A stretch of 5,806 nucleotides of DNA from Lentisphaerota bacterium (GCA_015061765.1 SUVZ01000270.1:1-5806); one strand, 5' to 3'. Shown: positions 1 to 5,806, counted from the first letter of the stretch. Program-made: numbers and translations. Notes: generated from the letters alone by a model not told the origin.

Positions 1-3000
1 TGGGACGGCAATGCGTTCCAGGAGAAGTGCAAGGAGAAGGGCTTTACCGGTCTCGGAGCATGGCAGTTCGGCAAGTTGGGATACTTCACGCTTGCTCCCC
101 ATTCCTGGGATCCGCTCGCCCAGAATACGGCCGGGCTCTCGGGTTGCGCCAACTACGCGCATTCGGAAGGTGCTGGATATCGAGTCATGCTCCGTCCGTC
201 GGTCGACATTCCCACGATGCTGGGGACGCAGACCATACAGGCGAGCGGCTACGCGTCGACAGATCCCCGTCGTTGGGATACCGACAACGACGGTATGGAC
301 GACTACTACGAGATATTCCATGGTCTCAACCCGATTCTCGGCTCTGCGTCGGATCCCATGTCCATTAATGAACAGGGGCTTCACAATTTCAGAACCTACG
401 ACGTAATCGGCGCCATCTACGGCGGCACGGTCAACGCCTGGTGCAACCACTGGACCGACTGGAATCTCGACGAGCAACCGGCGTTCGATGCGATCAGGCA
501 TCCTTGGTTGATCGGCACCATGGAGTGCGATGCCGACGGCGATGGCCTCCGCAACGACGAGGAGGCGCTGAAGGTGAATCTGGCCAAGCCGCAGAATACG
601 CATACGGATCCGACTCCGCTGTGGATGACGGATTCCACATCCGCCAAATTCGCAAGCTTCACTTCGCAGTATTACGGGCCCGATCCGTACCTTTCCGAAG
701 TTCCAATGTACACGGAGGGCATCACGCACCACGATCTGTTCAACTATCCGTGGAAGGACCTTCGTTGGAATACGGTCGTGTACGCACCCGGTTCAGGCGG
801 CATCAACCGCAACTGGATGTTCTCGTTCGAGGAGAACGAAGGTTACGATACCGACCATGACTTCAGGAGCGACAGCACTGAACTGGTGAAGGGTGTCGAG
901 CCCACGTCCGACCCGCTCAATTTCATGGATCCGAACCGCCGTCAGGCACTGTATCTCCCTGGCGATCAGTCGGCGGCCGTTTCCTATGATTCTGAATCAC
1001 GCCGCAGCATCGGCACCGAGCCGGATCTGCTCAAGCAGTTCACCGTCGAGTGTTGGGTGCGCCCTGAAGGCGCCCAGAGGAATGTCGTTATCCTGGAGCG
1101 CGTCTGCGTGTACGGTGCCTCCACGCTCTCCAACAATCAGACCTATGTGCGCGCAAACTTCCGCATAGGCGTCGACTCAGACGGCAAGGTTTACGGCGAG
1201 TACGAGGGTTCTACGGCGGATTCCGGCGCAATCAGGGTTACGGGACTTGCGCTTGGTTCTGGTGTCTGGACGCATCTTGCGTTCACCTACGACGGATACA
1301 CCGCCGCACTTTACATGAACGGCGCTGTTGCCCCTGTGGCATCCGCCAACGGAGTGGGGCTCCTTCCCGCGAATGGCATTGACGGAATCCTTCAGGAATC
1401 CGGTACGTCGGTGATGCCGTACACGGGCTATCGTGCGCTTCCTTGCGCAAACATCATAGGCGCCCGCGCACTCAACAAGAACGCCGTCAGCGTGAATCCA
1501 GAGACGACATGGGCCGATTTCTCCGGATTCTACAAGGGTTGGATTGACGAGGTTCGCGTGTGGGACGGAGCACGCTCCGCATCTGATCTCCACTCCAATT
1601 ACCTTAAGCGCTACTCGTTTGACGATGTGAACTCGTTGCGCGAGACCGTCTACAAGGCCTGGCGCAACGGCGCTACGCGCGCGGACTCCAATCCGAGGAC
1701 GGCTCTTCCGCCCGAGCTTCTCCTGCATTACAGCTTTGCGACGCTTCCAGGCGCCGTTGATGCGGCGAATGTCATTGCGGAGCCTACGGGCTTCCAGGCT
1801 GCCGTTCTGGACAATGTGCGCAAGCCCAACATCAAGGATCTCGATGAGGCACTTTATGTGGGTTGGTGGAGCAAGCTTTCCGCAATCAACAGCAAGGTGT
1901 ACAGCAACTATGCGATAGTGCCATGGATACCCAATACGGTTGCGCACCTTCCCGTGATGGACGGATCGAGCATCGACTCCCAGTATTGGAGTTCCTACGC
2001 TGCGGGTGTCATCGGCAATCAGAACGGATATGCATATCCAAACTCGGCGAATCCGTATCCGACCTACGTGTACAGGTTCGAAAAGCTGCATCATCTCAAC
2101 AGGCTTGCGGTCGCTCCGTCGCTTCAGCTCTACGACACCATGGGCTATCCCATCTACGACCGCTACGCGTTCCAGCTCCGCAGCGACTTTGTCGGCGCAA
2201 CCGACCTCGTTCCGCTGGGCGGCGCATTCGCCAAGCGCGGCGCTGACTTCTGGGATGGGCAGGGCGCCATGGATGCATGGACGGCAACGTCCGTCAATGG
2301 CGCTGTCGCGGATTCTGACGCTGACGGCATTCCGGACTGGGCGGAGGCCCTTGGCTACACGACAGCCGAGGCGTATCTCCGCGCCTTGGCGGAGGGTCTT
2401 CTCCCCGACGCGACAGCCAAGGAGGACTTTGACGCTACTTACGCTGACAAGGCTGATTCCAACAATGACGGTCTCCGCGACTGGTGGCAGCGACTCCACG
2501 ATCTGAAGGGTGCGGCAAAGTCCGACACAGACAAGGATGGTTTGGCGGACTTCGCCGAATACCTTGTGTCCGACGTTTTCAAGTTTGGCGAAATCAGCCC
2601 AGTCCTCTCAAAGACCAACGGCAAGGAGTTCGACTACTTCCGCAAGGCTGGCAGGCTCTATCTTGGCGAACTCTTCACAGACCATGACTTCATGGAAGAC
2701 GAGTGGGAGAATCTGTTTGCGAATGGTGTTGTCGACGCAGTGCAGTATGATCCTTCCGCTGATGCAGATGCTGACGGGTGGAGCAATTATGCTGAATGCC
2801 GTGCAGGTACGCTGCCGGACCGCTTTGCCACAATTACGGCAGAAGGCCAGCAGGTCCCTGAGTATCCAGAACCTCTCATTTCTGTCAAGGCCTTCTATAA
2901 GAACGCATCTTTGGTTTCTGCACCGATAGTCGTCAAGGCATACAGCAGCAATGCATCTGTCGAGGATGCCAAATGGAATGTGCCAGGTTCTGATACGGCG

Positions 3001-5301
3001 ATGGACTACGACCGTATTGTTGGTGTGAACCCAGGGGTGAAAACCAAGTATCTGTTGGGGCCTAGTGTGGTTGTCCCCGGTACTGTAACAGTCTACTTCA
3101 GGGATCCGTCAGAACTTAATGTTACGGACGGTCGTGGAGTGTGGGGAAGCCCGTCTTCGTCAGTGTGGCGAGAAGTGCTGGAAGAGACTCCTATCCAGGG
3201 AGTCAATGATGCCGCAAACCTTTCTGCCGTGACTGAGAATATCGGGACCTTGATCTATCGGACCGGTGAGATGGAGATCGATTTCTCTGCATTGTCAAGT
3301 TATCGATATGAGTTGGAAGATGAAACATATATGTTCTACCACCCACAGACGAATACCTATATCCGTTCAAATCTTGACCAGTCTTATGTGAAGATTCACT
3401 GGCAGAGCAAGCGTCTCGTCGATGAGTCAAAGTGGGAATTTGCCCTTTCGCGCGCATCGACCGGTCATGTCCGTGAAGGCCTCAATACCTTCGTCGCGTT
3501 TGTTGATATAGACGGGAATGGCGAGTATACCGAAGGCGAGCCCATGGGGATTGCCCGCAATGTGAATGTGGGCTGGAACTCGGCTAATGTTGAGATACAG
3601 CTTGCAGATGGAGGTCCTGCAACACCTCGTTATGCTCTTGGTCTCGATTCTGGTGCAGAATCGATCGCCCGGAGCACTCGTATTGACATGAAGCGTGTGC
3701 AGATCAATTCCCTTGTGGGGAATTCGTATGGAAAAGTGGAAGATACCAATCCATATATTCTCGGACGTGATATCGCCAATCGTGTGTATTTGCATGAGGG
3801 AGACTTCATGAATGCGACAGATTTCGATATCGACTGGTCTGCGTTCAAGGCTGATGTCCTTAACAGCAAGATGGTGGTGAACGGCAAGATGAATGTCACG
3901 ACAGTGACATATCGTGTGACATTGGAATCCAATGTTGCGCTTGCCTCCAATACCTTCGAAGTCGTCCGTACCTTTACGGCATCGCAGCTCAAGCCGGTTC
4001 CTGTCAATGCGAATGTCATCAATTATGGTGCAAGGCCGCTGTTCACATGGCGCCTTGATGATGATGGCGCAGATACGTTCACGGCGTTTTCGATTGTCGT
4101 CAAGGATGGTTCTGGTGCCACCGTGTGGAACTCCGGCTATCAGGCGATGCCGCCTAAGTTGCCGTCTGGCGTGTACGAATGGCGTGCTCCGCTGTATGTG
4201 AATGATCTTGCTTCCGCCGGCAAGGTGTTCAAGAACCTTGAGAACTATACGTGGCAGGTGTCGGTGCACAACTCCAAGTATCAGGATCCGCTTTGGTCAG
4301 ACGCTCAGACGTTCCGCATGAACGTGTACGACTCGTCTGAGGCGAATTCCGGCAACTATGGTGTGATCAAGGCGTCGGTCAAGTATTACGGTCCGGGTCA
4401 GTATAATGTTGCCCAGATCAAAATGGAAGACATTATTCGCGTAGAGGCGTATACGACACCTGATTTCTCCGGTGTTCCGGCAGGACGCACATATGTCCCG
4501 TCCGGGTGCTATGATAGTGTCACCAATGATAGTCATGCCGTGAATGCCACGATTGTCGGGCTTGAGGCCGGCACCTACTATCTCCGTGCGTTCATCGATT
4601 CCGATGGCGATTGCAAGCGTTCCGATTGGGAATCGTGGGGATATGTATGTCCCCGTGGCGATATCGTCTCTGGCGGCGTCTTCAGTCCCACTGCGATAGA
4701 GGTGGGCTATGGCGCTGCTCCTGTGGAGGTGTGCTACATTGAAGATGCGGATGTCGATCAGGACTGCCTGCCGGATGTTTATGAATACAATACGGCAGAT
4801 ACGGACAAGACCGACTTCTTGGAAAAGAAGGGTGTGGCGGAGAATGCCAACAACGGATACATATCAGTCAATCCCAAGCTGCAGACAGCCATCGACAACC
4901 TTGTCGGCGCCGGAAACTCTGTCGGACTGCTCTCGCTTGGCGGCGGAAAGGTCTCCATGCAGGTCGCCGCACTTGCACTTGGCGTACCTACGCTCGAGAA
5001 TACCGTCAAGGATTCCACGCTTGCCGTCACGGGTTTGACGCTTGAGAATGGCGCCGTGAACCTCACCGTTGGCGCCGAGGCCGATGAACCGTCGCTTGGA
5101 ACCGTGTTCGTTTCGAACGGCAAGGTCATGACTACGGTTGTGGTCTACTACACCGCTCAACTCGGTGGCGACTGGGAAGTCGTGGTGACCAAGTCTGTAG
5201 AGTTTGCGATTGATGATGAAGGCTCTGTTGGCGATACCTTCAAGATTCCGCTTGATGGTCTCGACACAACAAAGGGCTTCTTCAAGGTCGATCTGAAGTA
5301 A
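1..5301 (+). CDS. Giant modular LamG / thrombospondin type-3 repeat surface protein, 5'-partial
   Basis: The frame is open from base 1 to a TAA at 5299-5301, giving at least 1766 residues; the true start lies upstream. A TTG at 76 is in frame but nothing marks it as a start, because protein-like sequence continues before it. Modules seen, in order: calcium loops at residues 93, 177 and 283; a LamG domain at about 315-537 (FTVECWVRP, WTHLAFTYDG, GWIDEVRVWDGA); a Trp/Tyr-rich stretch to 770; five calcium loops at 771-932; beta-rich sequence with an EF-hand-like loop at 1169; an FN3-like segment at 1341-1445; a second beta module with a loop at 1533; a loop at 1584; and a beta-rich C-terminus ending FFKVDLK. 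LamG and TSP3 modules are typically extracellular, calcium-stabilised and used in carbohydrate or protein binding, so I infer an exported adhesin-like or structural protein. No PEP-CTERM, LPXTG or transmembrane tail is visible at the C-terminus. No catalytic motif was recognised. The specific ligand is unknown. Confidence 0.93.
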   Translation, partial: WDGNAFQEKCKEKGFTGLGAWQFGKLGYFTLAPHSWDPLAQNTAGLSGCANYAHSEGAGYRVMLRPSVDIPTMLGTQTIQASGYASTDPRRWDTDNDGMDDYYEIFHGLNPILGSASDPMSINEQGLHNFRTYDVIGAIYGGTVNAWCNHWTDWNLDEQPAFDAIRHPWLIGTMECDADGDGLRNDEEALKVNLAKPQNTHTDPTPLWMTDSTSAKFASFTSQYYGPDPYLSEVPMYTEGITHHDLFNYPWKDLRWNTVVYAPGSGGINRNWMFSFEENEGYDTDHDFRSDSTELVKGVEPTSDPLNFMDPNRRQALYLPGDQSAAVSYDSESRRSIGTEPDLLKQFTVECWVRPEGAQRNVVILERVCVYGASTLSNNQTYVRANFRIGVDSDGKVYGEYEGSTADSGAIRVTGLALGSGVWTHLAFTYDGYTAALYMNGAVAPVASANGVGLLPANGIDGILQESGTSVMPYTGYRALPCANIIGARALNKNAVSVNPETTWADFSGFYKGWIDEVRVWDGARSASDLHSNYLKRYSFDDVNSLRETVYKAWRNGATRADSNPRTALPPELLLHYSFATLPGAVDAANVIAEPTGFQAAVLDNVRKPNIKDLDEALYVGWWSKLSAINSKVYSNYAIVPWIPNTVAHLPVMDGSSIDSQYWSSYAAGVIGNQNGYAYPNSANPYPTYVYRFEKLHHLNRLAVAPSLQLYDTMGYPIYDRYAFQLRSDFVGATDLVPLGGAFAKRGADFWDGQGAMDAWTATSVNGAVADSDADGIPDWAEALGYTTAEAYLRALAEGLLPDATAKEDFDATYADKADSNNDGLRDWWQRLHDLKGAAKSDTDKDGLADFAEYLVSDVFKFGEISPVLSKTNGKEFDYFRKAGRLYLGELFTDHDFMEDEWENLFANGVVDAVQYDPSADADADGWSNYAECRAGTLPDRFATITAEGQQVPEYPEPLISVKAFYKNASLVSAPIVVKAYSSNASVEDAKWNVPGSDTAMDYDRIVGVNPGVKTKYLLGPSVVVPGTVTVYFRDPSELNVTDGRGVWGSPSSSVWREVLEETPIQGVNDAANLSAVTENIGTLIYRTGEMEIDFSALSSYRYELEDETYMFYHPQTNTYIRSNLDQSYVKIHWQSKRLVDESKWEFALSRASTGHVREGLNTFVAFVDIDGNGEYTEGEPMGIARNVNVGWNSANVEIQLADGGPATPRYALGLDSGAESIARSTRIDMKRVQINSLVGNSYGKVEDTNPYILGRDIANRVYLHEGDFMNATDFDIDWSAFKADVLNSKMVVNGKMNVTTVTYRVTLESNVALASNTFEVVRTFTASQLKPVPVNANVINYGARPLFTWRLDDDGADTFTAFSIVVKDGSGATVWNSGYQAMPPKLPSGVYEWRAPLYVNDLASAGKVFKNLENYTWQVSVHNSKYQDPLWSDAQTFRMNVYDSSEANSGNYGVIKASVKYYGPGQYNVAQIKMEDIIRVEAYTTPDFSGVPAGRTYVPSGCYDSVTNDSHAVNATIVGLEAGTYYLRAFIDSDGDCKRSDWESWGYVCPRGDIVSGGVFSPTAIEVGYGAAPVEVCYIEDADVDQDCLPDVYEYNTADTDKTDFLEKKGVAENANNGYISVNPKLQTAIDNLVGAGNSVGLLSLGGGKVSMQVAALALGVPTLENTVKDSTLAVTGLTLENGAVNLTVGAEADEPSLGTVFVSNGKVMTTVVVYYTAQLGGDWEVVVTKSVEFAIDDEGSVGDTFKIPLDGLDTTKGFFKVDLK
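277..312 (+). repeat. TSP3-type calcium loop 1 (DTDNDGMDDYYE)
   Basis: Residues 93-104 fit D-x-D-x-D-G-x-x-D-x-x-E, the thrombospondin type-3 / EF-hand-like calcium loop. It is followed by FHGLNP, a tail commonly seen after such loops in PVC-group surface proteins. All acidic ligand positions are intact. Confidence 0.85.
529..564 (+). repeat. TSP3-type calcium loop 2 (DADGDGLRNDEE)
   Basis: Residues 177-188 match D-x-D-x-D-G-x-x-N-D-E-E, with Asn replacing the usual Asp at position 9. It sits about 70 residues after loop 1 and is followed by a block containing HTDPTPLWMTD. Confidence 0.82.
847..885 (+). repeat. Degenerate TSP3-type loop 3 (DTDHDFRSDSTEL)
   Basis: Residues 283-295 keep Asp at positions 1, 3, 5 and 9 but have Phe where Gly is expected at position 6. 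The loop is followed by GVEPTSDPLNF, a tail of the kind seen after such loops, and leads into the LamG domain. The Gly loss may weaken calcium binding. Confidence 0.65.
943..1611 (+). other. LamG / concanavalin A-like lectin domain (within the large CDS)
   Basis: Residues about 315-537. The segment opens with QALYLPGDQSAAV (strand entry), then shows FTVECWVRPEG near residue 347, SGVWTHLAFTYDG near 421-432 with a following ALYMNGA, and closes with GWIDEVRVWDGARSASDL near 514. This order is the signature of LamG-type jelly-roll domains (LamG_3 / Laminin_G_3 style). Such folds bind glycans or proteins outside the cell. The ligand cannot be told from sequence. Confidence in the fold is high; the exact borders are approximate. 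Confidence 0.88.
2311..2796 (+). repeat. Cluster of five TSP3-type calcium loops
   Basis: Loops lie at 2311-2346 (DSDADGIPDWAE), 2455-2490 (DSNNDGLRDWWQ), 2524-2559 (DTDKDGLADFAE), 2680-2709 (DHDFMEDEWE, shortened) and 2761-2796 (DADADGWSNYAE). Most keep the D-x-[DN]-x-D-G core, followed by an aromatic residue and usually Glu (Gln in the second). The second and third loops are only about 11 residues apart, which suits stacking into a rigid calcium-bound rod between the LamG half and the beta-rich half. The fourth is degenerate and may not bind metal. Confidence 0.82.
3505..3540 (+). repeat. EF-hand/dockerin-like calcium loop (DIDGNGEYTEGE)
   Basis: Residues 1169-1180 match the EF-hand loop D-x-D-x-N-G-x-hydrophobic-x-x-x-E closely. 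The loop follows the strand NTFVAFV and precedes PMGIA, so it appears embedded in a beta-sandwich module and not in a helix-loop-helix. A related arrangement recurs at 4597-4632. Confidence 0.7.
4021..4335 (+). other. Fibronectin type III-like / Ig-like segment (within the large CDS)
   Basis: Residues about 1341-1445. The pattern RPLFTWRLDDD ... FSIVVKDGSGATVW ... YTWQVSVHNSK ... LWSDAQTFRMNV resembles the strand order of FN3-like domains, with a Trp in strand B and a Y-x-W-x-V strand followed by a W-S-x-x-x-x-F ending. The assignment is by eye; a generic Ig-like fold is equally possible. Confidence 0.5.
4351..4740 (+). other. Prealbumin-like beta module with embedded EF-hand-like loop and Cys cluster (within the large CDS)
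   Basis: Residues about 1451-1580. The segment runs GVIKASVKYYG, then IIRVEAYTTPDFSG, then GTYYLRAFIDSDGD and ESWGYV. This looks like the small beta-sandwich 'regulatory-like' modules in which a Y-x-x-R-A-F-x-D strand leads into a D-x-D-x-D loop (4597-4632). Cysteines lie at residues 1503, 1538, 1550 and 1578. The fold name is an inference from pattern only. Confidence 0.45.
4750..4785 (+). repeat. TSP3-type calcium loop with Cys at the Gly position (DVDQDCLPDVYE)
   Basis: Residues 1584-1595 keep Asp at positions 1, 3, 5 and 9 and Glu at 12, but Cys 1589 replaces the usual Gly 6. This is the last calcium loop before the C-terminal beta-rich domain. Confidence 0.7.
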
Positions 5302-5305
5302 GGAG
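5300..5305 (+). promoter_or_regulatory. Shine-Dalgarno-like AAGGAG overlapping the upstream stop
   Basis: AAGGAG starts inside the TAA of the large gene and lies 3 bases before an ATG at 5309. It is 86 bases from the ackA ATG, too far to serve it directly. The spacing to 5309 is shorter than optimal. It is the only good ribosome-binding-like sequence in the spacer, so it either serves the small ORF at 5309 or is chance. Confidence 0.3.
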
Positions 5306-5308
5306 TTT

Positions 5309-5344
5309 ATGGGAGGGCGGCTTATATTCAAAGCGCTCTCCCAT
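5309..5344 (+). other. Strong hairpin in the spacer, no U-tract
   Basis: ATGGGAGGGCG (5309-5319) pairs with CGCTCTCCCAT (5334-5344) over 11 positions with one G-U pair. After a bulged G5320, CTT (5321-5323) pairs with AAG (5331-5333), leaving a 7-base loop. It starts 8 bases after the large gene's stop, a usual place for a 3'-end structure. It is followed by C/T-rich sequence and not by a run of T, so it is not a canonical intrinsic terminator. The left arm contains the ATG of the small ORF. Confidence 0.6.
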
Positions 5345-5395
5345 CTCCCTTCTCCCATTACTCATCTCTCATCTCTCATTTCCCATCGATTATGA
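5309..5395 (+). CDS. Possible 28-residue leader ORF overlapping the ackA start (ATGA)
   Basis: An ATG at 5309, three bases after AAGGAG, opens 28 codons ending in TGA at 5393-5395. That stop overlaps the ackA ATG (5392-5394) in the ATGA arrangement typical of translational coupling. The peptide begins MGGRLIFKAL and then becomes Ser/Leu/His/Pro-rich because it reads through the C/T repeat, so its sequence is probably not selected as a protein. No family is recognised. If real, its role would be to deliver ribosomes to ackA, which has no ribosome-binding sequence of its own. A chance ORF is a serious alternative. Confidence 0.25.
   Translation: MGGRLIFKALSHLPSPITHLSSLISHRL
5334..5386 (+). repeat. 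Pyrimidine tract with near-heptameric repeats
   Basis: By hand count the 53 bases hold 25 C, 20 T, 7 A and 1 G. TCTCCCAT occurs at 5337-5344 and 5351-5358. CTCATCT occurs in tandem at 5361-5367 and 5368-5374, followed by CTCATTT at 5375-5381 and then CCCAT. The transcript would be C-rich and almost free of G, as in Rho-utilisation (rut) sites. Seen from the other strand it is a GGGAGATGAGA-like purine repeat. It could be a dispersed repeat element, a Rho-dependent terminator region or an unstructured ackA leader. Confidence 0.6.
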
Positions 5396-5806
5396 AAAAA
5401 GATATACGCAAAGTTCTGGTCGTGAACGCGGGGTCCTCCTCGCTCAAGTACATGCTCTTCGACATGAAGGGTGAAAAGATGCTCTGCAAGGGACTCGTCG
5501 AGCGCATCGGCATCCCCGGAAGCCGTATCGCCTACCAGAAGGCGGGTGCAGACAAAATCGTCAAGGAAGTCAAGGCTCCCGACCATGCCGAGGCGCTGAA
5601 GGCTGTCGTGGCCGCCGTCTCCGATCCGGAGAGCGGCGTGATCAAGTCGCTCAAGGAGATCGACGCGATCGGGCACCGAGTCCTTCACGGTGCGGAGGTA
5701 TTCAAGGATTCCGCGCTCATGGACGCAAAGACTCTCGCTGCCTGCGAGAAGCTTGTCAAGTTCGGTCCGCTCCACATGCCGCCGAACCTTGGTGGCATCA
5801 AGGCCT
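5392..5806 (+). CDS. ackA: Acetate kinase, N-terminal 138 residues (3'-partial)
   Basis: Acetate kinase interconverts acetate + ATP and acetyl phosphate + ADP in the cytoplasm, usually with phosphotransacetylase, yielding ATP from acetyl-CoA in fermentation. Residues 8-20 (VLVVNAGSSSLKY) match the first family signature, with the conserved Asn 12, Ser 15/17 and Lys 19. Residues 94-102 (GHRVLHGAE) match the second conserved block with the active-site Arg 96, and PLHMPPNLGGIKA at 126-138 matches the PLHNPxN block with His 128. The family is about 400 residues, so roughly two thirds lies beyond the window. The start is clear: frame 1 has no other ATG, GTG or TTG between the upstream stop and 5392. 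There is no Shine-Dalgarno sequence just before the ATG; a C/T-rich leader lies there instead. Two small deviations (HGAE for HGGE, LHMP for LHNP) do not affect the assignment. Propionate or butyrate kinase is possible but less likely. Confidence 0.95.
   Translation, partial: MKKDIRKVLVVNAGSSSLKYMLFDMKGEKMLCKGLVERIGIPGSRIAYQKAGADKIVKEVKAPDHAEALKAVVAAVSDPESGVIKSLKEIDAIGHRVLHGAEVFKDSALMDAKTLAACEKLVKFGPLHMPPNLGGIKA

Noticed and set aside
76..78. TTG as the start of the large gene
   Set aside because: The frame is open to base 1 with equally protein-like sequence before it, and there is no ribosome-binding sequence just upstream. The gene starts outside the window.
1177..2499. 440-codon open frame on the - strand
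   Set aside because: It is fully antisense to the LamG and following region. Its Arg/Val/Gly-rich product has no recognisable domain, and its openness fits codon bias of the high-GC sense gene.
3427..4269. 280-codon open frame on the - strand
   Set aside because: It is antisense to clear beta-module coding sequence with calcium-loop motifs. The product is His/Arg/Ile-rich and shows no family.
5323..5328. TATATT as a -10 box for ackA
   Set aside because: It lies in the hairpin loop and stem, and no -35-like sequence sits 16-18 bases upstream (that place holds AAGGAG).
5309..5344. Canonical intrinsic terminator
   Set aside because: The stem is strong, but no T-run follows; the downstream sequence is mixed C/T with A. 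It is reported as a hairpin only.
5337..5386. CRISPR array in the short repeats
   Set aside because: Units are only 7-8 bases, nearly contiguous and degenerate, with no spacers of uniform length.
5362..5775. 137-codon open frame on the - strand opposite ackA
   Set aside because: The sense strand encodes unmistakable acetate kinase motifs; the antisense product shows none.

Overview
The window holds two genes on the + strand. One is the long 3' part of a giant modular surface-type protein (frame open from base 1, stop at 5299-5301). The other is the first third of acetate kinase (ackA, from 5392, running off the right edge). A 90-base spacer between them carries an unusual hairpin and a pyrimidine repeat. 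No tRNA, rRNA, CRISPR array, insertion sequence or phage gene is visible.

The organism is most likely a bacterium of the PVC group (Verrucomicrobiota / Kiritimatiellota / Lentisphaerota type). This is an inference from protein style. The large protein combines a LamG (concanavalin A-like) domain, many DxDxDGxxD calcium loops of the thrombospondin type-3 kind with 'GLNP'-style tails, and Ig/FN3-like beta modules, a combination familiar from giant proteins of that group. Hand-counted GC is about 61-66% over most of the coding sequence sampled. Nothing in the window fixes the taxon.

Layout of the large protein, with residues counted from base 1. Residues 1-300 are an N-terminal block with three calcium loops. 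Residues 315-537 are the LamG domain. Residues 538-770 are Trp/Tyr-rich with no recognised fold. Residues 771-932 are a cluster of five calcium loops. Residues 957-1340 are lower-GC beta-rich sequence with one EF-hand-like loop. Residues 1341-1445 look FN3-like. Residues 1451-1580 are a second beta module with an EF-hand-like loop and a Cys cluster. One last calcium loop follows at 1584-1595, and the protein ends with a beta-rich C-terminal domain finishing in FFKVDLK. It is probably exported and extracellular, but the N-terminus and any signal peptide lie outside the window.

The spacer 5302-5391 is the most unusual non-coding piece. A Shine-Dalgarno-like AAGGAG overlaps the stop of the large gene. 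It precedes a possible 28-codon ORF whose TGA overlaps the ackA ATG as ATGA. A strong hairpin begins at that ORF's start codon, and a C/T tract with a near-heptameric repeat fills the rest. The two proteins have no evident functional link: acetate kinase is central metabolism, the neighbour a surface protein. I see no clear new multi-gene system here. The points worth a second look are the spacer architecture, the GC dip inside one reading frame and the cysteine-substituted calcium loops.
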